A stretch of 64,000 nucleotides of DNA. Source: a virus. Under the pieces are notes generated by a model. It did no database searches. It was given only the letters and a program-made list of their open reading frames with translations, and was not told the DNA's origin. The position numbers and the translations under genes are program-made. Shown here piece by piece: positions 14,641 through 22,080 of the stretch. Each line of letters starts with the position of its first letter. Positions within the stretch are counted from its first letter, which is position 1. Location of the stretch: IMG/VR virus record IMGVR_UViG_3300043823_000671, positions 28,737-92,736 of that record. One strand, written 5' to 3'.

Positions 14641-14732
14641 ACAGTCCATGGGAACTTTGTCTATTTTTGGTTCCAATCCCAGCGATTATGTTTTTCTTTG
14701 ATTGGCTTGACAACAGAGGGGACAAGCAGTGA
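14637..14732 (+). CDS. tiny membrane peptide (31 aa)
   Basis: ATGA-coupled to the previous gene and GTGA-coupled to the next. One hydrophobic segment (LCLFLVPIPAIMFFF) then DWLDNRGDKQ. Confidence 0.5.
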   Translation: MNSPWELCLFLVPIPAIMFFFDWLDNRGDKQ

Positions 14733-14929
14733 AACACTTACTTATATTCGCATTAGTGATAATCGGCATCGGCATCTACTCAAACTTCTTGTGGAAGTTT
14801 TTGCACAAGCACCCACCGTTCAGCGGCGACATGGACACAGCAGAGTACGTTGTGACGGTGTTTGTCGCAGTATGCGCTTCTGTGCTAGTTGGACTACTCA
14901 TCGGAGTTATTTGGACGGTGACGCCATGA
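14729..14929 (+). CDS. two-pass small membrane protein (66 aa)
   Basis: GTG start. Two hydrophobic segments (about 4-22 and 41-63) flank a short loop, HKHPPFSGDMDTAEY. It sits between two PCD-family genes. No function recognised. Confidence 0.6.
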   Translation: MKHLLIFALVIIGIGIYSNFLWKFLHKHPPFSGDMDTAEYVVTVFVAVCASVLVGLLIGVIWTVTP

Positions 14930-15117
14930 ACCAACAAGAACGAGACGAACTACGAGCCAAGCACCACGTCCAAGATGGTGACGACGGTTCTACATACTGC
15001 AAAGAAGATGACTCATTGTGGCCCTGCGACGTAATCCGAGTATTGGACGCTTGGGAGAATGAGCGGAACATGGTCGCACTAACTGATTTGATGAGAGAGC
15101 AGGGTTATCCCGAATGA
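14926..15117 (+). CDS. PCD-family small zinc-binding protein (63 aa)
   Basis: MNQQERDELRAKHHVQDGDD, then YCKEDDSLWPCDVIRVLDAW. The first 15 residues equal those of the 14249 gene, so the duplication is recent. The CxxC is reduced to a single Cys here. Coupled to the next paralog by ATGA. Confidence 0.65.
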   Translation: MNQQERDELRAKHHVQDGDDGSTYCKEDDSLWPCDVIRVLDAWENERNMVALTDLMREQGYPE

Positions 15118-15362
15118 ACCAGCAAGTGCGAGACGCAATCCGCTACAACCACAGACAAGCACCGAATGGAATTTGTATGGGCTGTAGCGTTGAAGAGTTG
15201 GATGACAACATGAACCCGACTGGTCGGAGAATCGGAGGGCGTCCAGGACCCTGCGACGTAATCCGAGTGCTGGATGCCTGGGAAGATAAATACCAAGCGA
15301 CCTACGAAGACGGATACGATGCCGGATACCAAGATGGGGTCAAGGAAGGATTGGAGTCATGA
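15114..15362 (+). CDS. PCD-family small zinc-binding protein (82 aa)
   Basis: MNQQVRDAIRYNHRQAPNGI, then CMGC and GPCDVIRVLDAWEDKYQ. An insertion (MNPTGRRIGGR) separates CxxC from PCD. It ends in a helical, Gly/Asp-rich YEDGYDAGYQDGVKEG repeat. Confidence 0.65.
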   Translation: MNQQVRDAIRYNHRQAPNGICMGCSVEELDDNMNPTGRRIGGRPGPCDVIRVLDAWEDKYQATYEDGYDAGYQDGVKEGLES

Positions 15363-15517
15363 ACATGACCCAGCAAGAACGAGATGTTCTGCGAAACCTA
15401 GCAAAAATTAATATCGACAACAAAACCCACTACGTCGGTTGCTGGCAGAGCCACGGCTGGTGCGCCGTGGAAAGGGTTCTCGATGCATACGAGTCCCTCG
15501 TGAAAGAATCTGGATGA
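15359..15517 (+). CDS. degenerate PCD-family protein (52 aa)
   Basis: MNMTQQERDVLRNLAKINID, then a single Cys and GWCAVERVLDAYESLVKE. The N- and C-terminal parts align with its neighbours, but PCD is replaced by WCA and CxxC is lost, so zinc binding may be gone. Confidence 0.55.
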   Translation: MNMTQQERDVLRNLAKINIDNKTHYVGCWQSHGWCAVERVLDAYESLVKESG

Positions 15518-15657
15518 GTTTTCCAAACCCCGGGGAAGATGCTTGCGTTTGCGGGCATAGGCGCTCTACCCACAAAGACTGGTGCACCGCAAAGTGCGGT
15601 TGTCGCTCGTTTCGCCCCGCCGTCGAATGGACCAGCATCTACAAAAAGGGTGCTTGA
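15514..15657 (+). CDS. small zinc-finger protein, CxCGH...CGCRSF type
   Basis: 47 residues, ATGA-coupled. CVCGHRRSTHKDWC...CGCRSFRPAVEW has the Cys/His pattern found in short zinc proteins of many actinophages. It ends the operon; the next promoter overlaps its 3' end. Confidence 0.65.
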   Translation: MSFPNPGEDACVCGHRRSTHKDWCTAKCGCRSFRPAVEWTSIYKKGA

Positions 15658-15683
15658 CATACCTAACTGTAGGGGCGTATAGT
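15654..15683 (+). promoter_or_regulatory. strong sigma-70-type promoter
   Basis: TTGACA, 18-base spacer, TATAGT, followed by a GGAGGG ribosome site and ATG 15719. One of the best consensus matches in the window. Confidence 0.7.
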
Positions 15684-15718
15684 GTATATATAAGTTTACA
15701 AACCTATTTGGAGGGAAT

Positions 15719-16285
15719 ATGTCAGAAGTAAACGAACAAAACCAACCGTGCATTTCATGCGAGACAATCATCAATGTCGATGAGGGCGATTACTGTACCT
15801 ACTTCACAAACGGGAAGGTCATCAACCTTTGCTATGGGTGTGACGAAGACCAGTTGAACAGCGCAAGCAACGTCTACTTGGTGGAGGACGGGGAAGTGAA
15901 GCACTTCTACGTCACCGACTACTTTTCGTGCGACGCACTCTACCGTGAGCAGGTCGAAGACTTGTTCGAGCGGTCGTGGGTAAGCAACTACGGTCGTGGG
16001 CACTACGACACAACGATTCAGGGTTTTCAAGAAATCAAAGACCTAACCGGGTGGACCACGGCATGGGTAGACGAAACGGTATCCCGGAAGACAACTTTCA
16101 ACGACTGGGCTGGGGAAGTTATTAGCGGGGACATTGTCCCGCCGGTTACCCTCGCCATTGTCCTCGACCCCACTAGCAATGTGTTCTCAACCGGTGTTAG
16201 CGTTTGGGTAAAGGACGGCGACATCGACGAATTTGCCAAGTGGATTTTGGCAGAGCGTGAAGAACTAGCAGAAGCGGTCCGGTAA
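15719..16285 (+). CDS. hypothetical protein with N-terminal Cys cluster (188 aa)
   Basis: GGAGGG lies upstream. The N terminus has CISCETI and CYGC, a possible zinc site, and then an acidic alpha/beta region of about 130 residues without a recognised family. Driven by the strong promoter at 15654, so probably made early and in quantity. Confidence 0.7.
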   Translation: MSEVNEQNQPCISCETIINVDEGDYCTYFTNGKVINLCYGCDEDQLNSASNVYLVEDGEVKHFYVTDYFSCDALYREQVEDLFERSWVSNYGRGHYDTTIQGFQEIKDLTGWTTAWVDETVSRKTTFNDWAGEVISGDIVPPVTLAIVLDPTSNVFSTGVSVWVKDGDIDEFAKWILAEREELAEAVR

Positions 16286-16295
16286 GGAGTATCGG

Positions 16296-16376
16296 GTGCA
16301 TTGGTTTTATTACTTGATTGGTTGGGCGACCGGTCTTTTGGGCGTCTATGGTCTTTACCGAATCGGTCGCCACTAG
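16296..16376 (+). CDS. tiny membrane peptide (26 aa)
   Basis: GTG start with AAGGAG upstream. The product MHWFYYLIGWATGLLGVYGL ends in a short basic YRIGRH. Confidence 0.5.
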   Translation: MHWFYYLIGWATGLLGVYGLYRIGRH

Positions 16377-16389
16377 GGGGTTGTCAACA

Positions 16390-16905
16390 ATGATGCTTAG
16401 CGAAAGCGTTTCCAAACTTCCACATGACGTTCAGCGTGCAATGACCGAAGGAATGCGACAGTTCATAAAGACCCGTGAAGGATTGTTCCCGGGAGAATCA
16501 TCGGATGAATCTTTGTACCACCTTGTCTACTCAATCTTGAGCGAACAACTTGAACCATTCCAGGGCGACAGCAATGACTTCGTTTCATTCTGTATTGGAA
16601 TAAATGAATCACGACGAATTTGGATTTCCCGCCCGATGAAATACTGTATTGACTTCCCGGAGATTGAGAACGAGAGTCTTCGTGAGAGCGTGGAGAAGGC
16701 GAAAGAAGAAGGAGCCGTCTATCTCGCTGGCGATAACTGGTCCCTTGGTATCGACTCCGAAATCGAAGGCAAGGAAATCCGCTCCGTTGTCTCCGACAAC
16801 TTGGTTTTTGAAATAGCAGTAATTGGATGCGCTGTATTGGCGCTTATGCAAAATAATCTCGACAACATTGAGCCAGTCGACTGGGATAAAGAAGTGTTTG
16901 AATGA
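16390..16905 (+). CDS. hypothetical protein (171 aa)
   Basis: ATG 16390 (or 16393) after AGGGGG. Mostly alpha-helical, with a central beta region (NDFVSFCIGINESRRIWISR). No family recognised. Coupled to the next gene by ATGA. Confidence 0.65.
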   Translation: MMLSESVSKLPHDVQRAMTEGMRQFIKTREGLFPGESSDESLYHLVYSILSEQLEPFQGDSNDFVSFCIGINESRRIWISRPMKYCIDFPEIENESLRESVEKAKEEGAVYLAGDNWSLGIDSEIEGKEIRSVVSDNLVFEIAVIGCAVLALMQNNLDNIEPVDWDKEVFE

Positions 16906-17297
16906 ACGGATATGTTTGGGTGGTCGACTACGTTGGCGACTTAGGTTTTGAGACTCTCGTTGTCAACGATTTCGAAGAGTTTTATATTTACGGCGACCCC
17001 AGGCAAGGGGTAACGGCTTGGTACAAAAACGAAGATGTCGAGACACGTCTGCCAAAGACATTTTTCATTATGGAAGATGCACAGCGATACGTCGAAGCAA
17101 TCGTTGATGTCATGTATGAAGAAAGATACGTTGAATCACGATTTGACGTACCAAAATCATTCTGCTTCCACTCAAGGAACAGCCTGGAATGCCACCGTGA
17201 GTACAACCACGAAGGACCGCACCATCATGAATTGGAAAGCGGTGTGCGTTTTTCTTGGTTAGGAAAAAAAGAAAGCACTTCTAAGGTTTCTAAATAA
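16902..17297 (+). CDS. hypothetical protein (131 aa)
   Basis: ATGA-coupled. Residues 1-80 form a strand-rich segment (GYVWVVDYVGDLGFETLVVN); the C-terminal part has CFHSRNSLECHREYNHEGPHHH, a Cys/His-rich stretch that could bind metal. Convergent with and overlapping the minus-strand gene that ends at 17290. Confidence 0.65.
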   Translation: MNGYVWVVDYVGDLGFETLVVNDFEEFYIYGDPRQGVTAWYKNEDVETRLPKTFFIMEDAQRYVEAIVDVMYEERYVESRFDVPKSFCFHSRNSLECHREYNHEGPHHHELESGVRFSWLGKKESTSKVSK

Positions 17298-17832
17298 ACC
17301 CAGCGTACGTCATTAGGCTGGAAAGACTTTTTAGGGAACCAGAGCGGAGAACCAGGCGCTCCCCGTATCCAAAGTCGTGCTTGTAGCAAGTCGACAAAAA
17401 CTCGTCCCTAGTAATCCATCCCCAAACAAGAAACTTTGGGTCATTTTCGGGGTTTTTCTTGTCGCTACCAACGTATTGGACAAGAACCGCAACGTCCGCA
17501 TCGAATGCACCGACGTTATTGAAGATAAGTTTGTCTAGTTCGCTCGTTTTTACCTGGATACGGACATACCCAAGTTGCAAATCGAGTCCACCATCGCCCT
17601 CTGTGCGTACATTGGTGTCGTATTCGATACCAAGAACACGGGCAACCGCTACTTCCCCCAGATGACCGACCTTGTTGATGCCCTCAGATGTGTTCTTGCG
17701 GTCAAAAGCCAAGTCACGAACTGACTTCTGGTCTTTGTCACGGCGCATCGTCTTCACGAACGCCATTGAGCGCTCGATGTCGAATGGTTTGATTAGTACT
17801 TTGATTGGTTGTCGTGTCAGATAGTCGCCCAT
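17290..17832 (-). CDS. PD-(D/E)XK nuclease-like protein
   Basis: 180 residues. VGHLGEVAVARVLGIEYD, GDGGLDLQLGYVRIQVKTSE and ADVAVLVQYVG match the layout of PD-(D/E)XK restriction-type nucleases: helix with Glu, then D...QVK in place of ExK. The Gln-for-Glu change occurs in some active members. Last gene of a minus-strand operon with a dNMP kinase, so host DNA breakdown or recombination is possible. Activity is inferred. Confidence 0.65.
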   Translation of the reverse strand: MGDYLTRQPIKVLIKPFDIERSMAFVKTMRRDKDQKSVRDLAFDRKNTSEGINKVGHLGEVAVARVLGIEYDTNVRTEGDGGLDLQLGYVRIQVKTSELDKLIFNNVGAFDADVAVLVQYVGSDKKNPENDPKFLVWGWITRDEFLSTCYKHDFGYGERLVLRSGSLKSLSSLMTYAGFI

Positions 17833-17837
17833 GAAAC

Positions 17838-18428
17838 CTACTTTGGAAGTAACTCAACAAACGGCGGGCGTAAACCGCCCCAAAATACGTGCAATGATTC
17901 TATGAATGAACGGAAAAGGTCTTCGGGACTTCCGTTGTTTTCAATAACAAAGTCTTGGTCGGAATACGCAGTCTCGGAGACGTGGGCGTTCACTGGGCTA
18001 TTGCCCGCACGAACAATGCGGACAACCACACCGCCACGTTCCTTGATGGCGAGAGCCTCATTTGGAAAACGAACATCCGGTATGACAAGCATCGATGAAT
18101 GTGGTTTCTCAAAAAGAGAGCGGACCCAAACGTCTTCTCCAATATGGCGCCGACCGCCCTCGGTCCCGAGGCGCTGGAGCAACTCCCTGACTTCGGGGTA
18201 GATTTTTTTAGCGTCTTCCCAGCCGATTAGGTCAACTATTTCTTGTATTCGACGTGAGCGGGAAAAGCCACCCCAGTCAACTACTGGGTTTATGTCGTAC
18301 AGCATCCCACGGAGCGCATCTCCAAATGCCCGAACCTCAAACCCAAGTCTGGTTCGCAACTGGGTTGCGAGGGTGTCTTTCCCAGACTGGGCGAATCCAC
18401 AAATGCCAACGTATGTTTTATTTTCCAT
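17838..18428 (-). CDS. deoxynucleoside monophosphate kinase
   Basis: 196 residues from ATG 18428, which overlaps the macro-domain stop (TAATG). Walker A is GICGFAQSGKDTLATQL near the N terminus. FGDALRGMLYDINP, RELLQRLGTEGGR and IPDVRFPNEA are typical of phage T4 gene 1-like dNMP kinases. These phosphorylate dNMPs, including modified ones, to dNDPs for phage DNA synthesis. Good match in motif order and length. Confidence 0.85.
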   Translation of the reverse strand: MENKTYVGICGFAQSGKDTLATQLRTRLGFEVRAFGDALRGMLYDINPVVDWGGFSRSRRIQEIVDLIGWEDAKKIYPEVRELLQRLGTEGGRRHIGEDVWVRSLFEKPHSSMLVIPDVRFPNEALAIKERGGVVVRIVRAGNSPVNAHVSETAYSDQDFVIENNGSPEDLFRSFIESLHVFWGGLRPPFVELLPK

Positions 18429-18877
18429 TAGCCACGTGGCGCAAGGTCGTAAATGTAAACCTGTGCTTCGCCAAGCGTCTCGTTGATGATTGACTCGACT
18501 TCTTCCCATGAGCCACCACCGATACCACAACCGATTCTCGGGGCGTGGAAAGTGAACTCTTCGGGGAGATTTGCGAGAGCACCAAGACAGGCACGCAGGG
18601 CATCGTAGTCAACTGCGACCGGCTTTTCAGCCCGGGGAAACCCGTCCTGTGCAATCATGTTCGCAACGTAAGTGTCTTCATCGACCTGAACAAGTTGTAC
18701 GTCCCCAAGCGGATACTCCGGCAAAGAGCGGTACATTGACTCAGGCTCATCCCACTTGTCGCTAAGTGCGATAACAAATCCCGCACCCCAGGCTCCAAGA
18801 TTGTTGCAGATGTGCATAATGACGCACTTGCCATCAACCTGTGGCTCGGTGGCGTCCCCAATCAAGTAGTTAATCAT
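18428..18877 (-). CDS. macro-domain protein (ADP-ribose binding/hydrolysis)
   Basis: 149 residues, a single macro domain. INYLIGDATEPQ at the start, IMHICNNLGAWGAGFVIALS (phosphate-loop Asn and Gly-rich segment) and PRIGCGIGGGSWEEVESII are the signature parts. Members hydrolyse ADP-ribose-1''-phosphate or remove ADP-ribose from proteins or nucleic acids. It may reverse host ADP-ribosylation defence or protect against the phage's own ADP-ribosyltransferase-like protein at 45313 (inference). Confidence 0.88.
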   Translation of the reverse strand: MINYLIGDATEPQVDGKCVIMHICNNLGAWGAGFVIALSDKWDEPESMYRSLPEYPLGDVQLVQVDEDTYVANMIAQDGFPRAEKPVAVDYDALRACLGALANLPEEFTFHAPRIGCGIGGGSWEEVESIINETLGEAQVYIYDLAPRG

Positions 18878-18896
18878 TATTACTTCCCTTCTTTTT

Positions 18897-18914
18897 TAGT
18901 AGTTATAACTACTA
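18897..18914. promoter_or_regulatory. 18-bp perfect palindrome TAGTAGTTATAACTACTA
   Basis: It lies in the short gap upstream of the macro-domain gene on the minus strand and touches the previous gene's stop codon. It is a candidate operator. There is no T run on the minus strand, so termination is unlikely. Confidence 0.5.
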
Positions 18915-19076
18915 TTCGTAACGGTTCCGAATAGAACTAATTATTCTCAAAGCCTCTGCATATCCGCTGGCAAAACCAGCGTCAAAAACATTGTCCGGGC
19001 GAGACTGAGAAAGACGCAAGTAGTGCTCAGCCTCCACTCGAATAAGGCTGTACGCTTCATTTAATTTTTTACCCAT
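18912..19076 (-). CDS. small helical protein (54 aa)
   Basis: ATG 19076, with CAGGAG overlapping the previous gene's end. MGKKLNEAYSLIRVEAEHYL... is amphipathic and continues as AGFASGYAEALRIISSIRNR. No family recognised. Its stop is part of the 18-bp palindrome. Confidence 0.6.
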   Translation of the reverse strand: MGKKLNEAYSLIRVEAEHYLRLSQSRPDNVFDAGFASGYAEALRIISSIRNRYE

Positions 19077-19077
19077 G

Positions 19078-19464
19078 TCACTCCTGACTAAGTATTTGGT
19101 CTAATGCATCATTGAGTTCGTTTTGCTGAGACTTGCCAGAGGTAACTCCATCCAAAACGATTTGGTTCAATCGTGAGATGTTTTTATCAAAAGCCATTTT
19201 GATGGAGTCGGTAAAACTGGCGGTCGCTTCAGCCAAGGTTGCCTGTAACTCCGATGCCTGCTCATCAGATAGTTCGCCATCAAGCCATTTGCGCTCGATA
19301 GCCATGCTCTCTAATGAGTGGGCGATAAGAGCCTGTCGACGCTCATACGTGACACGGCTACGAAACATCTCTTCGACACGAGCAACTAAATACCCCAACT
19401 TCTCCGCTTCATGTCGAATCGAGGCGACAAGGGAGGGGTCTGGCGACTCGTAGGGGATAGACAT
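19078..19464 (-). CDS. helical hypothetical protein (128 aa)
   Basis: Almost wholly alpha-helical and charged (ARVEEMFRSRVTYERRQALI, SDEQASELQATLAEATASF). Coiled-coil-like. In the minus-strand operon upstream of the macro-domain and kinase genes. No function recognised. Confidence 0.65.
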   Translation of the reverse strand: MSIPYESPDPSLVASIRHEAEKLGYLVARVEEMFRSRVTYERRQALIAHSLESMAIERKWLDGELSDEQASELQATLAEATASFTDSIKMAFDKNISRLNQIVLDGVTSGKSQQNELNDALDQILSQE

Positions 19465-19468
19465 TTGG

Positions 19469-19729
19469 CTAAAGGCTCAAACCGAGTTGCTTGTCGGCGT
19501 AGTCTTTGACAATCTGAACCGCAGTATTTTGTGCGGTGTCAAGAGAAGAGGCGACACGCTTTTCTCCAAAAGCCTCTGTTTCGCTACCAGCCTCAGCAGT
19601 CCAATCTGCGCCAGTGGGATAGGCGTAAAGGGTGCCCATCAAACGGATGCCAGAATCGTCGCTAACTTTGAAATCGGCTGTGACGCCCTGGGTGTATGTG
19701 ACCCACGGGTCTACTTCTAGGGTTGCCAT
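19469..19729 (-). CDS. hypothetical protein, first gene of the minus-strand operon (86 aa)
   Basis: ATG 19729 follows AGGAG; a longer frame to 19912 would run through the promoter and has no ribosome site. VTADFKVSDDSGIRLMGTLY is strand-rich and the C terminus is helical. No family recognised. Confidence 0.6.
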   Translation of the reverse strand: MATLEVDPWVTYTQGVTADFKVSDDSGIRLMGTLYAYPTGADWTAEAGSETEAFGEKRVASSLDTAQNTAVQIVKDYADKQLGLSL

Positions 19730-19801
19730 AATCGGGCTCCTGTCGCTCGTTAGTTTGGCGTCGGTCAAGACCCCTGACGGGGTCAAAAATGACGTTACAT
19801 A

Positions 19802-19830
19802 AGTGTAGTGGGGTTTAGGCGCAAAGTCAA
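19802..19830 (-). promoter_or_regulatory. minus-strand promoter with CTAAACCCC operator element
   Basis: TTGACT, 17-base spacer ending CTAAACCCCAC, TACACT. The same element sits at the same distance from TACACT at 25904 and 31864. It leads into the operon 19729-17290. A GACCCC/GGGGTC hairpin lies in the leader near 19770. Confidence 0.7.
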
Positions 19831-19871
19831 GCATGATGCCCCAAAAAGCGCCCCACGGAGCCGTATATCTG

Positions 19872-19900
19872 TTGATTGGATGATGGGCGGTAACTAAAAT
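19872..19900 (+). promoter_or_regulatory. plus-strand promoter before the terminase region
   Basis: TTGATT, 17-base spacer, TAAAAT, followed by AAAGGA and the TTG start at 19927. Divergent from the minus-strand promoter at 19802. Confidence 0.6.
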
Positions 19901-19926
19901 TTGAAAATCCAAATGAAAGGACGATT

Positions 19927-20196
19927 TTGCAGGTTTTTACGATTAGCGAGTTTGTAGCAGTAACGCCGTCGGGCGCCCGGGTGAGCCTGGGGGTCCGACA
20001 GGTCGAAGACGGCTGGATTGTTTTTAGCGGAGAGACTGCATTGATTAAGTGCTCCGACTCGGCGTCTGCCACTACGTACACCCAAAAGATTATTGATTGC
20101 TTCGAAGACGCCAGCCTCGCCACGGCGGGTGACACGTCAATCGTCGATGCGGAAATTGTTGAGCCCGACGAAATCATCCCCCCCGGGAAAAACTAA
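19927..20196 (+). CDS. hypothetical protein (89 aa), TTG start
   Basis: The TTG start is chosen because GAAAGGA is six bases upstream and the promoter at 19872 fits. Strand-rich N-terminal half (FTISEFVAVTPSGARVSLGV), acidic C terminus (DAEIVEPDEIIPPG). Unknown role; precedes the terminase genes. Confidence 0.6.
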   Translation: MQVFTISEFVAVTPSGARVSLGVRQVEDGWIVFSGETALIKCSDSASATTYTQKIIDCFEDASLATAGDTSIVDAEIVEPDEIIPPGKN

Positions 20197-20225
20197 ACCG
20201 CAACTAGGATTTTGGAGAGGTCTAT

Positions 20226-20333
20226 ATGTCAAGCAATGTCCACCACCTTATTTCCGAAGCAGAAATGATTGGAATCGGCGTCGTAATCGGATTCGTTTTA
20301 GCACTCGTAATTTCTTTTTTCCGCCAGCAGTAA
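20226..20333 (+). CDS. tiny membrane protein (35 aa)
   Basis: GGAGAGG upstream. One hydrophobic helix (IGIGVVIGFVLALVISFF) after a polar N terminus. Only three bases separate it from the terminase ATPase gene. Confidence 0.6.
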   Translation: MSSNVHHLISEAEMIGIGVVIGFVLALVISFFRQQ

Positions 20334-20336
20334 TAG

Positions 20337-21281
20337 ATGAACCCGCTCATCAGAAAACTTGCCTCGGCTTCGTCCGAGCAACGTAAAGCGATTCTTTCCA
20401 AACTTTCCCCGGAAGAACTGGCGCAAGTTCTCAAAGAACTGGAGACCATCGAGTCTTCCCCGATGAGGCGTTGGTATTGCACCCGGGAATATTGCGATGG
20501 AAACCCGCACGCTGGATATCACTGGTGCGAGCATCCAATCGATGGGAAGCACACTCCTTTCTGCAAGCACTCACGCACGCCACAAAGACCGCCTGAAAGC
20601 GACCCCGATAACCCCTGGTTGGTTTGGTTCTTCTCTGGTGGACGTGGAACGGGCAAGACACGGGCTGGTGCAGAGTGGGTACTAGACCTAGTTTGGAATC
20701 AGGGATACAAGCGAATCGCTTTGGTCGGTCGAACGCCAGCCGACGTTCGAGACGTAATGATTTACGGGGACTCGGGGATTATGTCCGTTTCGGACCCACA
20801 CCCACGACCAGTGCACGAGCCTACGAAGCGCCGACTCGTTTGGGAAAATGGCGCACAGGCTTTCACTTACTCAGCGGCGGCTCCGAGTCAGTTGCGTGGA
20901 CCGCAACATGACGCATCATGGTGCGACGAGTTAGCAGCATGGACAGATGCACCGAAGGGTGACTCCCTGGATACGAGTTGGAACAACCTAATGCTTGGGT
21001 TGCGTCTTGGAACTGACCCGAAGTGTCTTGTAACCACAACACCAAAACGTGTGAAGTTGGTACGCCAAATCATGGAGCGCAAAACGACGGTCATCACGAA
21101 CGGAACAACGTACGAAAACCTAGACAACCTTGCACCATCATTCAAAGAACAGGTCCTCACATCATATGAAGGGACACGAATCGGGCGCCAGGAACTTGAC
21201 GGCGTCGTTCTAACGGACGTAGAGGGCGCACTTTGGAGTCTGGAGATGATTGATTCTCTCCGTGGAGAGTTGGTCGAATGA
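20337..21281 (+). CDS. terL: terminase large subunit, ATPase part (split gene)
   Basis: 314 residues. Walker A is FSGGRGTGKTRAGAEWVL (about residue 100), the Walker B-like acidic pair is ASWCDELAAW, and the coupling motif is CLVTTTPKRVK, so the ATPase motor is complete. The frame ends before any nuclease domain. The N terminus has an unusual Cys/His cluster (CTREYCDG, HWCEHPIDGKH, FCKH) that may bind zinc. The next gene supplies the nuclease. Together they would translocate and cut DNA at the portal. Confidence 0.9.
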   Translation: MNPLIRKLASASSEQRKAILSKLSPEELAQVLKELETIESSPMRRWYCTREYCDGNPHAGYHWCEHPIDGKHTPFCKHSRTPQRPPESDPDNPWLVWFFSGGRGTGKTRAGAEWVLDLVWNQGYKRIALVGRTPADVRDVMIYGDSGIMSVSDPHPRPVHEPTKRRLVWENGAQAFTYSAAAPSQLRGPQHDASWCDELAAWTDAPKGDSLDTSWNNLMLGLRLGTDPKCLVTTTPKRVKLVRQIMERKTTVITNGTTYENLDNLAPSFKEQVLTSYEGTRIGRQELDGVVLTDVEGALWSLEMIDSLRGELVE

Positions 21282-21916
21282 TTACAGTTCGTGCCGAGGA
21301 TTTTCTTCGGGTTGTTGTTGGGGTTGACCCCGCCGTTACAGCAGGGGAAGACGCAGACGAAACGGGAATCGTTGTAGTCGCAAGCGGTCCGCATCAGCCA
21401 GACACCTGCGCCATTGAGCACTGCACAATGCACGCTTACGTTTTGGAAGACGCCACTTTGCCCCGTGGGACAAAAGCAAGCCCAGAGAAATGGGGAACAA
21501 GGGTCGTTGAGGCGTACGACGAATGGAATGCCGGAATCGTAGTTGTCGAAGGAAACCAGGGCAGGGAGTTGCTACGGAGCGTTCTGCATAACATCAGACC
21601 GACAATGCCGGTTGATATTCCAAATGCAAAATACAACAAGACAACTCGTGCAGAGCCAATCGTTTCACTTTATGAGCAAGGTCGAGTCCATCACCTTGGG
21701 GACCCCGCAAAGTTTGCGCTCTTGGAAGACCAAATGACAACATGGGTACCGACCGGGGTGCGAGGGCGTGGAGGCAAATCCCCTGACCGAATGGACGCAC
21801 TCGTTTGGGCTATAAGTGAACTCGATATCAATACCGGAGTGCGACGCCGTCGCTGGGAAGTAGAAGAAGGCATTACGCCAATCGGTTTCAGCCAGTCAAA
21901 TGGCTGGTCTTTCTAG
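21278..21916 (+). CDS. terminase large subunit, nuclease part (split gene)
   Basis: 212 residues starting in an ATGA overlap with the ATPase gene, with GGAGAG upstream. RNase H-like nuclease motifs: VVVGVDPAVTAGEDADETG (first Asp), GIVVVEGNQGRELL (Glu), and SPDRMDALVWAISEL (last Asp). Length and motif order match the C-terminal half of ordinary TerL proteins. The separate ribosome site argues for a true two-gene arrangement, although a frameshift in the sequence should be excluded. Confidence 0.88.
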   Translation: MITVRAEDFLRVVVGVDPAVTAGEDADETGIVVVASGPHQPDTCAIEHCTMHAYVLEDATLPRGTKASPEKWGTRVVEAYDEWNAGIVVVEGNQGRELLRSVLHNIRPTMPVDIPNAKYNKTTRAEPIVSLYEQGRVHHLGDPAKFALLEDQMTTWVPTGVRGRGGKSPDRMDALVWAISELDINTGVRRRRWEVEEGITPIGFSQSNGWSF

Positions 21917-22080
21917 AGACCGAACTCCGCAAGCCTAGATAAACGAAACTTTTCCAATTCAAGATTGAAAATCTCGACGCTCAACGCATTTGTCTGGTTT
22001 TTAGAAAAAGCAATCCTTGCTTCGCTCAAACGCTGGTTGACAGTCTCCAAAAACGCTTCGGCGTACGCCTGTACATCCAT
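21913..22080 (-). CDS. small helical protein (55 aa)
   Basis: Convergent with the terminase nuclease gene; the two stops share a CTAG. Starts in a TAATG overlap with the gene before it (22080). MDVQAYAEAFLETVNQRLSE is amphipathic and the rest is also helical. No family recognised. Confidence 0.6.
   Translation of the reverse strand: MDVQAYAEAFLETVNQRLSEARIAFSKNQTNALSVEIFNLELEKFRLSRLAEFGL

Noticed and set aside
21913-21916. Frameshift joining the terminase nuclease to the minus gene
   Set aside because: The two genes are convergent on opposite strands and simply share a CTAG at their stops.
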